A stretch of DNA of 64,000 nucleotides, taken from assembly GCA_907165275.2 (NCBI GenBank), contig OU015650.1, forward strand, positions 6,850,001 to 6,914,000, read 5' to 3'. A program made the translations under genes and the position numbers. Positions 47,941-60,454 of this stretch are shown one piece after another. The stretch comes from Zygaena filipendulae (Eukaryota; Arthropoda; Insecta; Lepidoptera; Zygaenidae). Within the stretch, counting starts at the first letter, position 1. Every line of letters starts with the position of its first letter. The notes under the pieces are model-generated. The model saw only the letters and a program-made list of their open reading frames with translations, was not told the DNA's origin and searched no databases.

Positions 47941-49543
47941 TTTTAGTATCTAGTAGGTATATAATTATATATAACTTTTTAGGCCCCTTCTAGCTTAATA
48001 AACTTTAAAATAAAACAAAAATCAAACCTAAACTAATTAATGAAATTGAAAGGGTAATAGAGTACTTATCGCTTCAAATGAGCGAATAAAATAAAGGATC
48101 GAAATTTCAAAGCTAGTACTAGCGTAAGTAAATACCGGTCAAATGATTGTGTTCAGTAAAAATAAGTAAGTAGATATACACCAGTTAAAGTACACCGGGA
48201 TCAAAGCGACACAATAAGCTACTTCCTGCGTCCAGTGGTCGGCGATCCATCAAGGACATGCCACTATTCCAGCTGACATGCAAATACCTACCACATCTTA
48301 TCTCACTATCATGATCTGCGAGTACGATCTAACCACTCTATATACCAATATAAACATTATTAAAACCATATACATATAGTGAAAATAAATATGTGTAGGA
48401 GGTACTATTTCAAAGGCACTTTGATTAATATTTAAAAATTATATAAATAAATTGTATTTTTGAGAGTAAATTTAGAAAAGAAACAGAACTAACGGAAGTG
48501 ACGTGCTTGTTACGTGAAGTTGGCAACGAACACAGCATGTGGTGCTTGCATATTGTGTTTGTTTCTAAAGCAAAAAAGAAGCCCTAAATCACAATAGGTA
48601 TTAGGTAGGCAATAGGTACCTACTTTTAGTATTTAATTTTATTTGTGCATTTAGGTAGGTACCTATATTCATTTATCAACGAAGTATAAAATTTTTCGTT
48701 ACTATATTTTTATACTAATTTTTTACATTTATATTGTACATTACAACACACAGAATTTTTTTTCACGACGATACTTCATTCTACTCAGATTGTTACATAC
48801 TTTATTATTAAACACATATGTGGTTCCTTTCAAGGTAAAATAGGAAGTTCTGTTACGCAATGTCTAATGAGGTTATAAGTCAAATGGAAAAGTTACAGAT
48901 AAAGTTCCTCGGGTTATACCTACCACCGCGTGGAAAGTCTAACTTCAGGTGAAACGTGCAAGTGACCGCTTCTGACCTCGTAGCCTCGTACCAATTACAG
49001 CGCTATTAACGCAGTGGTCACAATGCGGTGACATTAAGCGGATGTCCAGCTCTCCGCTCTTTTCATTCATTCCAGCGCCCGGATAATTTGCATTTGTTTG
49101 GGATTAGATCGTCACATCCACATCACGTATCCGTGGCGCTTTGTACTCCACCTGTAATGTCCATCGCGCAATGCGCCGAGGTCCGTTTTAATGGCCACTC
49201 ATACATACCTAGCGGTTAACCAAAACGCTTCCATTATCTATGGCCAGAGTATAAATACGCGACCTCGAAATGATCAACAATTTAACATGCTCGTCCGTAT
49301 GAATTATTGTCCACAGTACAAAGCAATAACATATCTAATGACAATATGAATCGGGCTTAAACAAAAAATATGACGCAGTATTGTCCCCAATTTTCCACAT
49401 AAAGGCCCTGTGAACCGACCCATAATCAAAGCTTATGATTTTCCTACATACCTATTATTATTTCTACGTATTATTAACATAGATTATAGGTAATTTATAA
49501 ATGTAGCTTCGAGTAGGTACATACATATTGCAATTACAGAAAA

Positions 49544-49790
49544 CTAGCTGTTCCCCGTGGTTTCTCCCGCAGTAATTTCGGAGGATAAAAAGTATCCTAT
49601 TATGTCCTTCTCTGTACAAAAATCTTCTCGGAACAAAAAACAAGAAAAATATTACTTATGCGAGTACCGTATATATACTTTCATTTGTATTTAGTGCTAA
49701 TTTGTGCCAAAGCTGTTAATTTGGAATTACAAACAGATACACACTTAAATTTTATTTATACTTACGAGTATTTATAGATGTATAGATGTA
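49544..49790 (-). mobile_element. Chimeric Helitron-like element
   Basis: CTAG 49544-49547, CTGTTCCCCGTGGTTTCTCC, AAAAAGTATCCTATTATGTC; then from 49655 a different body (GTACCGTATATATACTTTCA, TTGGAATTACAAACAGATAC) shared with 1455-1552. Confidence 0.6.
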
Positions 49791-50839
49791 GAAACGAGAT
49801 GTAGATACGATATGAGTATTTATTACCTATCTAAAAATGATAAGGTTATATTGATCCTTAACTTTTGGGAACGTCTCAAAACTTTTCAGACGTTATTCCC
49901 AAATATATCAATGTTTCTTGCGTTTCAGCAGAAAAATTATTAATTTGAACTCAACGAACCGAGACGCGAGATATGGTAATGACAAATGGCACGCTATCTG
50001 GAAAAGTTGTAGCTGGGTTTTCTTGGCGGAATGAAATGTGCGGGACGTCGTTAGCAATGCTATCCAGCGAGTATCTCGCGGTGTCCTGCGAGAGACGTTT
50101 ATTAAAGACATCGAAGATACTCCTCCAGTTTATTATAATATTATGCGCGACATTGCAATCTGGAAGACGCGGCACTGTCACAGTAAAATACTTGGTTGTG
50201 ATAGGAATTTATGAATAAATATTTTATGTTATCGGCTTCAGTAAAAATTAAGGCATCTAACTATAGATACTCAAAGTTTCCTTTTGTTAACCGCTAGGAT
50301 GAAAGTATCTAGTGCCAATGCTAATATTTTCAATTTAAATGAGAAAAAATATCACGATTATTTTCTCATCCGTTCCCAAACATTCGCATACTAGTCGGTA
50401 CCTACATAATACTAATAATATCTACTGATTGCAAGTAACAACAATCACTAACGCTATCTTGCTCTGCACCATCCCGGAACTGTTGAAGAAAGGATGGCGA
50501 CAGGCGACGATGTGGACTGTGTTTAGAAGGAATATATTGCACTTGCAGGATTGTGACGTACAGCGTCGCTCCAACCCAACGCTCGCTGCTGATATGCAAA
50601 TCAGCTCAGACGAGATCGTAAACTATCGTGTATCTACCTACTCTAGAGCTAAAATAATTCCGATGCAATTTCACCAATCTTAAGTCCTATCTCTCAAGGA
50701 TTTGAACTTGTCGAGAGGAAACTAGAAAAGATAAGTTTGCATCGTTCACATTAGAAATTAGATTACAGAGGAAAGAAACGAAAATATTCGAACAGAGATC
50801 TTGGGACACGTTTGATTTCACTACCGATGCTTTCTTTAA

Positions 50840-51046
50840 TCCTACTAATATTATAAATGTGAAAGTGTGTATGTTTGGATGTTTGGATGTTTGTTACTCA
50901 ATCACGCAAAAACAGCTGAACGGATTTGGATGAAATTTGGCATGCACGTTGTCAGGGGTACAGAGAAGGACATAGGGTACCTTTTATCCTGGAATTTCCA
51001 CGGGAACTCTGAAATTACCGCGGGTGAAACCGCGGGGCACAGCTAT
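50840..51046 (+). mobile_element. Lep1-type Helitron, near-consensus
   Basis: Starts TCCTACTAATATTATAAATG and ends GCGGGTGAAACCGCGGGGCA then CAGCTAT (last base changed). All internal blocks are present. The 60-codon frame at 50867-51049 is this element translated. Confidence 0.85.
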
Positions 51047-51057
51047 TAAGGAATAAA

Positions 51058-51117
51058 TCCTACTAATATTATAAATGTGAAAGTGTCGATGGTTGGATGT
51101 TGACGGGGCATAGCTAG
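51058..51117 (+). mobile_element. 60-bp miniature Helitron with both ends
   Basis: Starts TCCTACTAATATTATAAATG, keeps GAAAGTGTCGATGGTTGGAT, and jumps to GACGGGGCATAGCTAG (51114-51117). The whole centre and the hairpin are gone. It lies 11 bp after the copy at 50840-51046. Confidence 0.8.
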
Positions 51118-51241
51118 TAAATAAATAATCTTTGATTTTAAGTACATCAAAATGACCAAAATACTTATTACTTAACCTAAGATCTAAATATTAATTTATT
51201 TCTATGGTGATTTTCCAGAATTGAGGTACCAACAACTACAA

Positions 51242-51622
51242 TCCCTACTATCCCTACTAATATTATATCTCTCTCTATCCGTACTATCCCTATTAATATT
51301 ATAAATGCGAAAGTAACTCTGTCAGGCTGTCTCTTTTTTACGCTTTTACGGCTTAACAGTTCAACCGATCATCATGAAATTTTGCATACACGTTGTCAGG
51401 GGTACAGAGAAAGACATAGGGTAATTTTTATCCCGGAACTCCCAAGGGAACTCCGAGATTAACGCGGGAAACAGATGATCACCGAAAGTGTTGGAACCAT
51501 TTTGACGAGACTCACTGGCAATTAGCTGATGTTGTAAGGAGTAAATTAGGCTACTGTGGAGTTCCTGCGATTTGAAACATTGACATTGAAACTTACACGG
51601 GCGAAACCGCAGGGCACATTAG
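51242..51622 (+). mobile_element. Tandem Helitron cluster
   Basis: Repeated starts TCCCTACTATCCCTACTAAT (51242) and TCCCTATTAATATTATAAAT (51287). A full body follows (CATCATGAAATTTTGCATAC, GGGTACAGAGAAAGACATAG), then a second 3' segment with GCTGATGTTGTAAGGAGTAA. It ends GCGAAACCGCAGGGCACATT then AG at 51622. Confidence 0.7.
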
Positions 51623-52537
51623 TATTATAATGTTTTAGAAAACTTGAACAGTTTGTCGCCATAGACACACAAAGATAAGGAACTTTATGTTTTATTCTGT
51701 CAACTCATGTCTTCTTCTTTGTTGAAAATACGGTTTAGACGTTATCTCGGAAAAAAAGTCCAATTAAAACATTGAGCAACACCGTCACGAAATGTAGTGT
51801 GTGTGTGGCGCTAACTGCAAATACGGTGCGGATTGCGAAAGATCTCATCAACAGTAACAATAATGAATGATATTATTTAAATAAAATGAGATTTTTGACG
51901 ATTAAATTGATATCATCAAAAACAAAAATCTAATGTTTAATGGAAAGAAATTATCTGTCTATGTTTAATTACATACCACGGATTTGACTATGTACTCATA
52001 GTGTATTCAATCGACGATGCTTTCATTGCACTTTCTCTCTTTTCTAATGTCATGACATAATATAAATTATTGTTCCTTTAGAAAGGTCAGTCATCAAAAT
52101 GGCGATGGAGAAAGCTATAATTATGCGCGAAGTTCCTAAACAAATGGGAATCAGAAACTATAACGAGTACCATATCCATACAAACGATAGTGACCGGTAT
52201 AACTCAGGAAAATTTAAGCTTGGGTTGCAGTACAAGGAAGGACGCATATTGCTCCTAAAGCTATCAGCCGTTGGGGTAGAATTGCATTTGAGTGGTGACC
52301 ACTTATCAGCTGGATGAGAATAGTGCAGAACTGATCGAGAAGTTATTTTGTCTCAGATATATTATAGGTCTATCGGAGAATACTTTCAGGTGATTTAAAA
52401 GTAATGGCAGTCAATTTTGGGTGTGCTGTCACATTGTGATTCGAAGATTGTTATTTTACTACCGTCAAAAGCTAATGACCAACGAACAAAACACTCATGG
52501 CCATGGCCAACTATAAATAAAGATATTTGACTTTACC

Positions 52538-52625
52538 TTTTGATTATCAGTCTACCACGTAGTGATTACCTTCTCTCTGCAGTCTACTTCCATGAATCAT
52601 ATCATGGAAGTAGACTGATGATCAA
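52538..52625. repeat. Nested hairpin
   Basis: The inner perfect 16-bp stem CAGTCTACTTCCATGA (52580-52595) and TCATGGAAGTAGACTG (52602-52617) has a 6-nt loop. The outer TTGATTATCAGTCTAC (52540-52555) can also pair with GTAGACTGATGATCAA on the right. The left stem therefore exists twice, separated by a 24-nt segment found elsewhere in the window. Confidence 0.75.
52556..52579 (-). repeat. 24-nt segment shared with 24159-24182
   Basis: CACGTAGTGATTACC...CTCTG here is the exact reverse complement of 24159-24182. The flanks do not match, so this is either a short piece of a longer dispersed repeat or a filler insertion inside the hairpin. Confidence 0.7.
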
Positions 52626-53286
52626 ATACAGGGAAATTTTCTATTATAGTCATAAATATAACTGTTATCTGTTAATTATTGTATTGTATACTTTTATCCA
52701 TTGCACAGTTTGTTTTATAATATTATGCACAAGTCTAAACATCAAATAGGTATGCCCAAACGTAGATTCATGAAAATAGCGTTGTTATTCAAAATAAAGG
52801 AATTTATTTGCAAAACCAGACACGTTTCAAATGTCCGATTATTGCAAAAACTCCAACTAAAAGACAAAGAACTGAAATTCCATCAAACTAGATCTACGTA
52901 AATGTTAAATTACAATATCTGTTTATGGAAATAATCTATGAATCAGCACAACATAGTTAAGACTGTATATAATATAAAGAATATAGTAGGTAAAATTAGT
53001 AGGTAAATAGGCAACATTATTTAACCATATTTATAAAACATATCATATAATTTATATACAAAGGAATTTTAAAAGATTGTCCATCTGGCCCTGCTAAAAT
53101 TGGTGATTTTTTACAAGGTTGGCACTACAATGGCAGGTACAAATACAAACCCAGGTAGTAAAAAAATTCTCACTGCTTATAAGAATGCATTTTGTTTTCC
53201 AGCTAACCACCATTCTACTCGTAGTTATAATTGTTTATAATAAATAAAAATAGCAGGCTCGGAATAGGCTATTTGACTAAAATATA

Positions 53287-53470
53287 TTTTTTTAAATGGG
53301 TCTTGTAGATTAATAAAAAATGTTGGACACGTATTTTTTCTTTTTTTACGTAATCAAAAAATAACGGCGATACATTGAGTTGAAATTTCGCGTGACGTCA
53401 CTATGCAGTTTGTATGGCGGCCTGTAGCGATAAATGACGTCACGAGCCCCCACCAATTTTAATGCGCTTC
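53287..53470 (+). repeat. CRE-carrying repeat with two TGACGTCA sites
   Basis: GTAGATTAATAAAAAATGTT, TTTTACGTAATCAAAAAATA and CGATACATTGAGTTGAAATT lead to TGACGTCA at 53393-53400. A second TGACGTCA lies at 53435-53442. The longest copy at this end of the family. Confidence 0.65.
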
Positions 53471-54159
53471 ATCTCTGTGTATTTTCATTTAATAGAAAAA
53501 TAAAAAATAAGTGTCTAATATTTTTAATTTTGTAACTGACGGACTAATTAGAATTTTGATGTTTTTAAAACTCTTTGACATTATAAGCATAATTTTTTTA
53601 ATTTCATCTTTAAGTTAATTACATTATCATTGTTTTATATAAAATTACCTATATAAGCACTCAATGTGAGCTATATTATGTTTGTAATGAATTCAACTGA
53701 TGCATATTTCAAATTATTTTTTGCTCCTTACATCCCTATTCTACCTGCAAATGTAGCGAGGGGTGGTATGGCGTTTTAAAGCGAGTGACTCTGCTTGCCA
53801 TACGACGATGGCTGTCTGAATACAAAATTACAATAGGTGTTATTATTCATACTATCTATAGATGAAACTTTCGCTGTATCAGAAACAACTCGGATGCTTT
53901 AATACCTACAAATTAATGTTTTACATATTCTAACAGTTTTTATTGATCATGGACTGATACTATTTATATTCTATTGGCCGTAAATCATAAAGTCCCGCAA
54001 GTTTCTGCTTAAATAAGCCTAATAGTATCAGAATTCAAAAGTAACTGTTTTACTTGAATTGATAACTAGTATTAAGTACTCTTTAGATTCATATTTATGT
54101 TTTTATTTTATGGCCTCTCATTTGGAAGCGTCAACAAAACAAAAAATAATATAATAGAA

Positions 54160-54461
54160 GAACTGGCAAGTAAGAAACGTGGCATCGGTCGCTCTCGCCG
54201 CACGCGCTTGTTTAGAAAAAGAGGTAGCGAGGCTTGTCAGTTGTCAGACGAGTTTGTACGATGCGGCGGTTGCGAGCGGGAGGGGGTGACTCCATCGGGC
54301 CAGTGTCGAGTGTGCCACCAGACGCGCTACTCTACTACTATTTACTAGCTCGCTCTTACGGTCCGTTCCTGCTGTAAACGCAGCACTGTTGCATACAAAC
54401 TATAACCGGTTGGAACATAGTGACTTTCTATAACGCAAACCTCTTTTGTGATAACTTGGTG
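54160..54461 (+). promoter_or_regulatory. Candidate promoter and non-coding first exon for the semaphorin gene
   Basis: A GC-rich, repeat-free stretch in AT-rich surroundings, about 7 kb before the ATG exon. It holds an arthropod-type initiator match TCAGTT (54237-54242), CpG-rich sequence, and then a strong 5' splice site GGTG|GTGAGT at 54461/54462. Spliced to 61431 it would give the missing 5' leader. The exon start and its link to the semaphorin gene are inference. The overlapping 83-codon frame (54097-54348) matches no family I know. Confidence 0.3.
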
Positions 54462-54967
54462 GTGAGTGTATTCCTGTGGATTTGTTCAACCAATGTGTGA
54501 ACGAAGAATTGTGTTATTTATGGATTGCATGAAACTGACTTCGATGCGATGACCCGGGAAGGCAAGAAATAAAAACCGAAGTTCATAATTAAAAGTGTGT
54601 AAGTGTCTAAATTTGGTAACAGTGGGGCATTAATAACGAGTAATGTTTGCCACATATGTTTTGTTCTCTCAACCCAAGCGTGGGCTCTACATTCCGTGTA
54701 GGCGGTACAAACAAAAACCCGTGGTGCCAGTGGGTATTGTGGCATGGGGGAGTGTAGGAGAGAGCGGGTACATAAAACTGTTGACACGGCGGCGTCCCTT
54801 CCCTACCGAACGAAGTGCAAGTCAACGACTCTACATTTTGTTGAACTACAATGAAATACTGTTTCGAATACATACATTATGTATGATCGCTCTGATTGTT
54901 CTTGGGTAACCGTGGATGTAATTTTTTTCACTTATTTAGTTATTGTACTTTTGTAATTTGTTATTAC

Positions 54968-54999
54968 TTCACCCACCCACCCACCACCCACCCACCATT
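54968..54999. repeat. (CCCA)n microsatellite
   Basis: CACCCACCCACCCACC interrupted once, about 32 bp. Confidence 0.85.
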
Positions 55000-55418
55000 A
55001 CATCGAATAGGTATTTAGTATTTTAGTATGGATTTTAAATCGTAAATACTTCATTCAAGTATCTCTGTTAAATGATCTAAAGTGGAGATTTCTTTATTGT
55101 ACCGTATTAAGAGACGTTATTTTGATCTGAGAATCCGGGATATGAACTACCTATTCGGGTCCTAGTTCCCGGGCGGAGAGCGTACAGACAGACAGACGGG
55201 AAATCCGTTGCTGGCCAGATGAATCACTTCATGATAATTCTAGGACATTACGACGCAACACCACCCGGTCACAAACTAAACAGAGCTTGTACTATGGGTA
55301 CCAACTACCAAACAATTGAAAAATACAAAATAGTAAAAGTATTTATTTTGTAAATCCATAAGTATTTATGATAAATGTGTGTTTAGTATGTATTATGAGT
55401 CTCGTTCTGGATAGGGTC

Positions 55419-55517
55419 AGGGCAAACTTTAACCGTATACCCTGACGCGAGGATCGAAGCCGCGACACCTAGCATAGCAAGGAAATTTGCTAATCCCTAA
55501 ACCAATGGCGCTGTCAA
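55419..55517 (-). mobile_element. tRNA-derived SINE, second type
   Basis: On the minus strand: AGCGCCATTGGTTTAGGGAT (box A-like) and GCGGCTTCGATCCTCGCG (box B). The head differs from the 6963 family. The tail beyond 55419 is not clear. Confidence 0.6.
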
Positions 55518-57036
55518 ACGATGTATTATGTATTTCTAAGAACTCTCTTGATAATGAATTTGATGTTTACTAGCTGTCACTTTGATCAGTTAAAATCTTG
55601 CAAACGGTAGAAATGTAAATGGCCTAAATATTGTTTAGGGTATTAATCTAAAGATATTAATTTGCATTGCACTCTTCTAAATATAACTAATTACATTACA
55701 AATAAAATTAAAAAAGAGCTTAGTATTAAAATTATAGGACTACAATTTACAATCGGTTAGTAATCCAAAGATTGATAAATAGGACTGTATGTTATTCGCC
55801 TTTCTATTCGTTAGACATTTATACTTACCAAAGCATAATTACCTACTTTAAGCTATGAAAAATTATATTATCACATGAAATAATGTTCTTACAATCGTAT
55901 CCGCATACGAACCACATAACAGTAATGATTCCTTAGTCTCTCAAAAAGTCCCTTAATCACTATGACCAACAACATGTCTTGCCCATAACGACGCGTCCAA
56001 ACAACGCATTCCCAAACGTTCTAGATATCAAAATATTAGAAATTTTTATTCCGTATGCCCTAAGAAACGTTGTAAATGTATTGTTTTGGAGTGAAACTTT
56101 TTTTAATTACGAGGGAAAGACAATTTTTGTGGCATGTTATGTTATGGTCATAGTGAATAAGGGCCCCGGTGAAGAATTTGAGTGGTAAGAAAGTAGGAAA
56201 TCTACAAAATGCTTGCACTCGGGTTGTTTGCTATACACAGATAAGGATGGCGGTCTCTGATTCATCCATTTGAGTTCATGCCAGTGTCTTGCTTATAAAT
56301 AGGAATAAGAAACCATAACTAGTGTTGTAAATTGAACTCAAAATCAGCATTGCATTATCAACATCCTGCGTGATAATATGTCTGTAGTCTGTTCCATAAG
56401 TAAGTTCCATAAATAACACAACAATTAAATCAAAGAGAACATAGATTGCAATATACGACATCAAAGATTTAATTAAGAATAGTAATTGATTTTATAAATG
56501 ATTAAAAATATTAATAATATGTACGTGAACCAAAAATTAAATTCATATTAGTGCCCAATGTAGAGAAGTACTTATATCAGATTATAAATAACATTGGATT
56601 AAATCAAAGTGGCTGTATGAAAACAAACATAGTAGGTACATAGTCGTCCATAGAAAACTTTTAAACGACGAGTATGTTTTGAAAATATTGTCTCGAAACT
56701 AAAGTTAAAACGATATAACACGGCCACAGTCACGCTCTACATCTGACAGTTTAAAACCAAATTGTAAGTGATACCTACATTTTAATTCGCAGCTTGTACA
56801 GCTGCCGCAAAATATAGTAAATGGAGCATTCTTTTTAATTAGTAATTTGGTATGGTTTAGTTTCTGATGGTTTTCATAATATTTTATTGTATAATTAACT
56901 ATAACACAGTTTTGCACGATTATTAGAGTCTTAGCCAATGATAAATACTTATAATATCATGAGTCTAAAGTAAACATTAGCAGACGGTGTTATGTTCTCT
57001 ATAGATAAGATAAATTACTTATTAAATTACTAGAAA

Positions 57037-57175
57037 AATGGTTTGTTTGTTTGTAGAGAGTAATCTTTGCAATTACTGAATCAAAAAAAATCCCACTGAT
57101 AAAAAGCAACATTAGCCTTCATTAAAAGGATACTTTTGTCCCGAAACGGTGAGATTCCTAGGGTATCGCGAAAAT
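57037..57175 (-). mobile_element. Decayed Helitron-like fragment
   Basis: GTTTGTTTGTTTGTAGAGAG, TAATCTTTGCAATTACTGAA and GATACTTTTGTCCCGAAACG resemble the 24218 element in order, but are poorly preserved. Confidence 0.35.
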
Positions 57176-57453
57176 ATGAATAAAAAACCACGAGCATCAG
57201 TTGCTGTATATGTTCATTAACAAACTCTTTGACTCTATTAATTGTCCTGTAACAAAAAGTGTCCTAGGAAATCCAGAAATTGTGAGTAAACAGTAAATTG
57301 ATTGTAACATGCAACTATTTATGAATCAATTAAATGAAAACCGATAGTGACGTGTCCCATAATTATATTATTTATCGAAGATACTTATACCTACCTCCGT
57401 AATTATTTTACGATTACGTTTATTGTTATTGTATGGTCATTGTCATACAATCA

Positions 57454-57610
57454 TCTTTACAAATAAAAATGAATGTTTGTATGTCTGTCCTCTATTCATT
57501 TCGAAACCATTGGTCCGATTGTGAAGAAACTTTGGCGGGTTGTTCTGCCTGCGTCTGAAAAGGTTCCTGATCCCGAAACTCACGCGGGTGAAACCGCGGG
57601 GCACAGCTAG
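57454..57610 (+). mobile_element. Helitron, TCTTTATAAATAAAAATG subfamily
   Basis: Starts TCTTTACAAATAAAAATGAA; contains GTATGTCTGTCCTCTATTCA and GGCGGGTTGTTCTGCCTGCG; ends with an intact hairpin, GCGGGTGAAACCGCGGGGCA, then CAGCTAG (57607-57610). Confidence 0.8.
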
Positions 57611-60222
57611 TATTTTATAAAACACGTACATAACATTAACTAAGTACATCACTTTTCTATATAAAAATATAAGTAGTCACATTCTTTTCCATTCTTTTAA
57701 ATAGATACTTGTAAAAAAATAAAGATTTCAGTGAGCACAATAACGATATAGCAGTTATACATAATGTGATAAGAAAACTCCTCTTTGTCAAGACTATCCT
57801 TTTTCCGACATTAATAAGACAAGTAGATTTGCGAGATATACACATTTTACGTGTGACATAGCCAGCAGCGACAATAAATTTTGTGCTGATATGGAAAAAT
57901 GGCGACAAACTGTCGTTTGTCGTCTTAGCAAGTCTTCTTACGTTATCCTTATAGCTTCCACGCGGAGGCTTTTCCGCGGGGATTATATTGCATATTGCGG
58001 TCGACAGGGGAAGAACCACAGCTTCCCGAGACGTGTGGTGGCGTGTGATGGCGTGTGGTGTACTGCGTAATGCGTACCTACTAGCTACGTGAGACCGTGA
58101 GATCCGTGGGCCTCACTGTAAAGTTATATTTCACAGCAAACCCACAAGTCGGCCAGGTGTCTCAAATGTCAGTCCCAAGAAAATAATAATACCTATAGGT
58201 ACATTTCCCTTGCAAACATCGGGGTAAAAGTAGCCTATGCTAAAACGGGGATATTTGATATTATGATCTTGTGTGAAAAAGTGAAATAATACTTATCCAA
58301 AATTGTACTACTTATTTCATGATAAAATGTATCCATTAACTACGAACGAGGACTTTACCACTAACTATTATAACTTTTTACAATACTTAGGACAAGAATT
58401 TTCATAAGTTACCTCAAACACTATAACTCTATATAGAGGTACAAATAAGGGTTCAATAAATAAACTACTTATTTGAAATATTTATTTTGATAGGTATTTA
58501 TTTCATTTTATATTACTTATATTGATTTATTGACAGCAATTTACCCCTAAGGTGACCAAGACATTAAAAATATAAAGAAACTATTCAAACCGGTCTTATA
58601 AAATATTCATTCGGGCGTCTCTTTTACATTTTTATGTTTCTCTTTTCGTATTCGACGTTACAGTACGATGTCATTTTTATTACACCTACTTTATGTATTT
58701 TCTGTTTGTAGCAGATGCTATCTATTGAGCCTAAACGAAATGCACATATCAATTTTGTTTGGTTACATTCTAAAACATTGTTTCTTACATTCCTTAACGC
58801 GATAACATATTTTTTTTAAATTCCTCATGAAATAGTTGTACGTCTTCTTTAAAGGAAAAAGCAAATACTTTAGATTTTTTTTTAGTTTTGTCTCATTACA
58901 ATAAGGCTCAAAGTTTCTTACCACACTGTGTACGTATACAAGGTAATGACACCAATTCATTTTCCGCTTGATAACTGCTGTTTTTTGGCTCAGTGATTGT
59001 TGCAACATCGATAAATTGCACGCTCGTAGACAGAAAGTACCGACAGAAAGACCAGCTGCTGTAGAAAACAACATATTACCAGACAGTGGAGAATAAATTT
59101 CGAACTCTTTGTGGTACCTATCGATACTGAACCCTCATGTTCAGTTTTCGTGCTCCCTGCAGTCCCTGCACAGTAAATACACACACACATATGTGCAAAT
59201 TTACATTGCCTGCGTGGGCAAATGCGCCTTCAATTGCAATCAAATTATAATCCGCCAAATCATTGCAGGTCCCCCAGTTAACTTATAATAGTACTTACGT
59301 AGGTAGGTAGGTTTGGTATTTTGTTTGTTGAATTAAATTTTATTCTGATCATCTGTTACGGCTACAATTAGACTTTATATTTTTTTAAATATTTCAATTA
59401 AATAAAATTTTTTAATTATAATTTAATTATAAGTCAAAAATTGTTTAAAACTGCATTTCTAGGTAACTTATAATCATTCTGATGTGCCTAATTGCATTTT
59501 CATTACGTGTACCTAATTGCTAAAATTTGAGTAGAGATCAACTTCTATCACAAAGAATTAGGAAGTTCACAAAACAAGTTGTTAAGAAAATTTGAATTTC
59601 GAAGCCTTAGGTAGGTGTGGGCGCAAAACGCAGTCAAATAATGTACCTATTTTATTACTCTATAGCGACATCCAGCAAGCGTCATTTTCAAGGAGAAACT
59701 AAGGAGATATATACCTAATACATTTGCATCATTTTAATCGATATAGGTTTGAAGTGCTTTTAAAATGCAATGATACCTACCTATACACGCAGCAAACATC
59801 ATTCCGATCGACTGGGGTACTTAACTTTACATACTTGAAGCTAAAACGAGACGATGACAGCGACTGCGAGACAATCGAGTTTGTTTTCTCACGAGTCACG
59901 ATCACGAGAATAGTCGAAAACGGAAACAAAAAGTGGTCTACGAATCCCGACAACGGCGCGATCGCGTACCTACTGCGTGTGGTGCGTCAAGTCACAGAAT
60001 AAAAAGTATCTGGATCAAGCTCATCCCGTGTGATCTTGAACCAGAATAAACCGCTTGTCAAACGGACAGCAAAGACAAATAGAATACGTGGCGAGACGTT
60101 TTTCTCCTCCACTTGAAACTGTATAGCTTAGGGCGGTGTGCCTGGCACGGTGGCGTATTCATCCTGTAATTATTATTATTCTTAACCACAGAACAGAAAA
60201 TAAAAAAACATACATACAATCG

Positions 60223-60258
60223 AACATAGAACCTCCTCCTCTTTGGAAGTCGGTTAAA
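60223..60258 (-). repeat. ACCGACTTCC-type repeat fragment
   Basis: GAACCTCCTCCTCTTTGGAA then GTCGGTTAAAGA, the reverse complement of the family start. Confidence 0.5.
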
Positions 60259-60454
60259 GATAGTAGGGACGGGACATCAACTTAGTTTGGTATAAAAACG
60301 GATAAAAACCAGCGTCGCCGGGTGATTTTCGCACACAAAACTATTCATCATGCACTAAAACATTCATTAACGCAAAGAAATGTATTAAACGCTTTATGGT
60401 TATGTTTTTACTTAGTCACTGTTTTCAAAATTCACAGTTTTGGGAATATTGTAT

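Larger units (their letters stand above)
45308..50839. other. Gene-free stretch
   Basis: 48880-49220 is balanced, repeat-free sequence with paired sites (GTGGTCACAATGCGGTGACA). 49950-50215 is open on both strands without an identifiable product. 50430-50600 is similar. None can be called a gene. Confidence 0.55.
51623..55418. other. Mostly gene-free stretch
   Basis: 52099-52317 is a 72-codon + frame with a good start context (ATCAAAATGG) but no known family. 54640-54860 is GC-richer and open in several frames on both strands. The candidate first exon at 54160-54461 is listed separately. Confidence 0.5.

Noticed and set aside
50867..51049. 60-codon + frame
   Set aside because: It is the translation of a Lep1-type Helitron.
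50840..51622. CRISPR-like or satellite array
   Set aside because: The repeated units are individually inserted Helitrons of different length, with no regular spacer.
52580..52617. microRNA precursor
   Set aside because: The perfect stem is only 16 bp with a 6-nt loop, too short for a standard precursor, and the stem motif is repeated nearby.
57657..58019. 120-codon minus frame
   Set aside because: No similarity recognised; the N-terminal half is unique DNA and the rest is low-complexity AT-rich translation.
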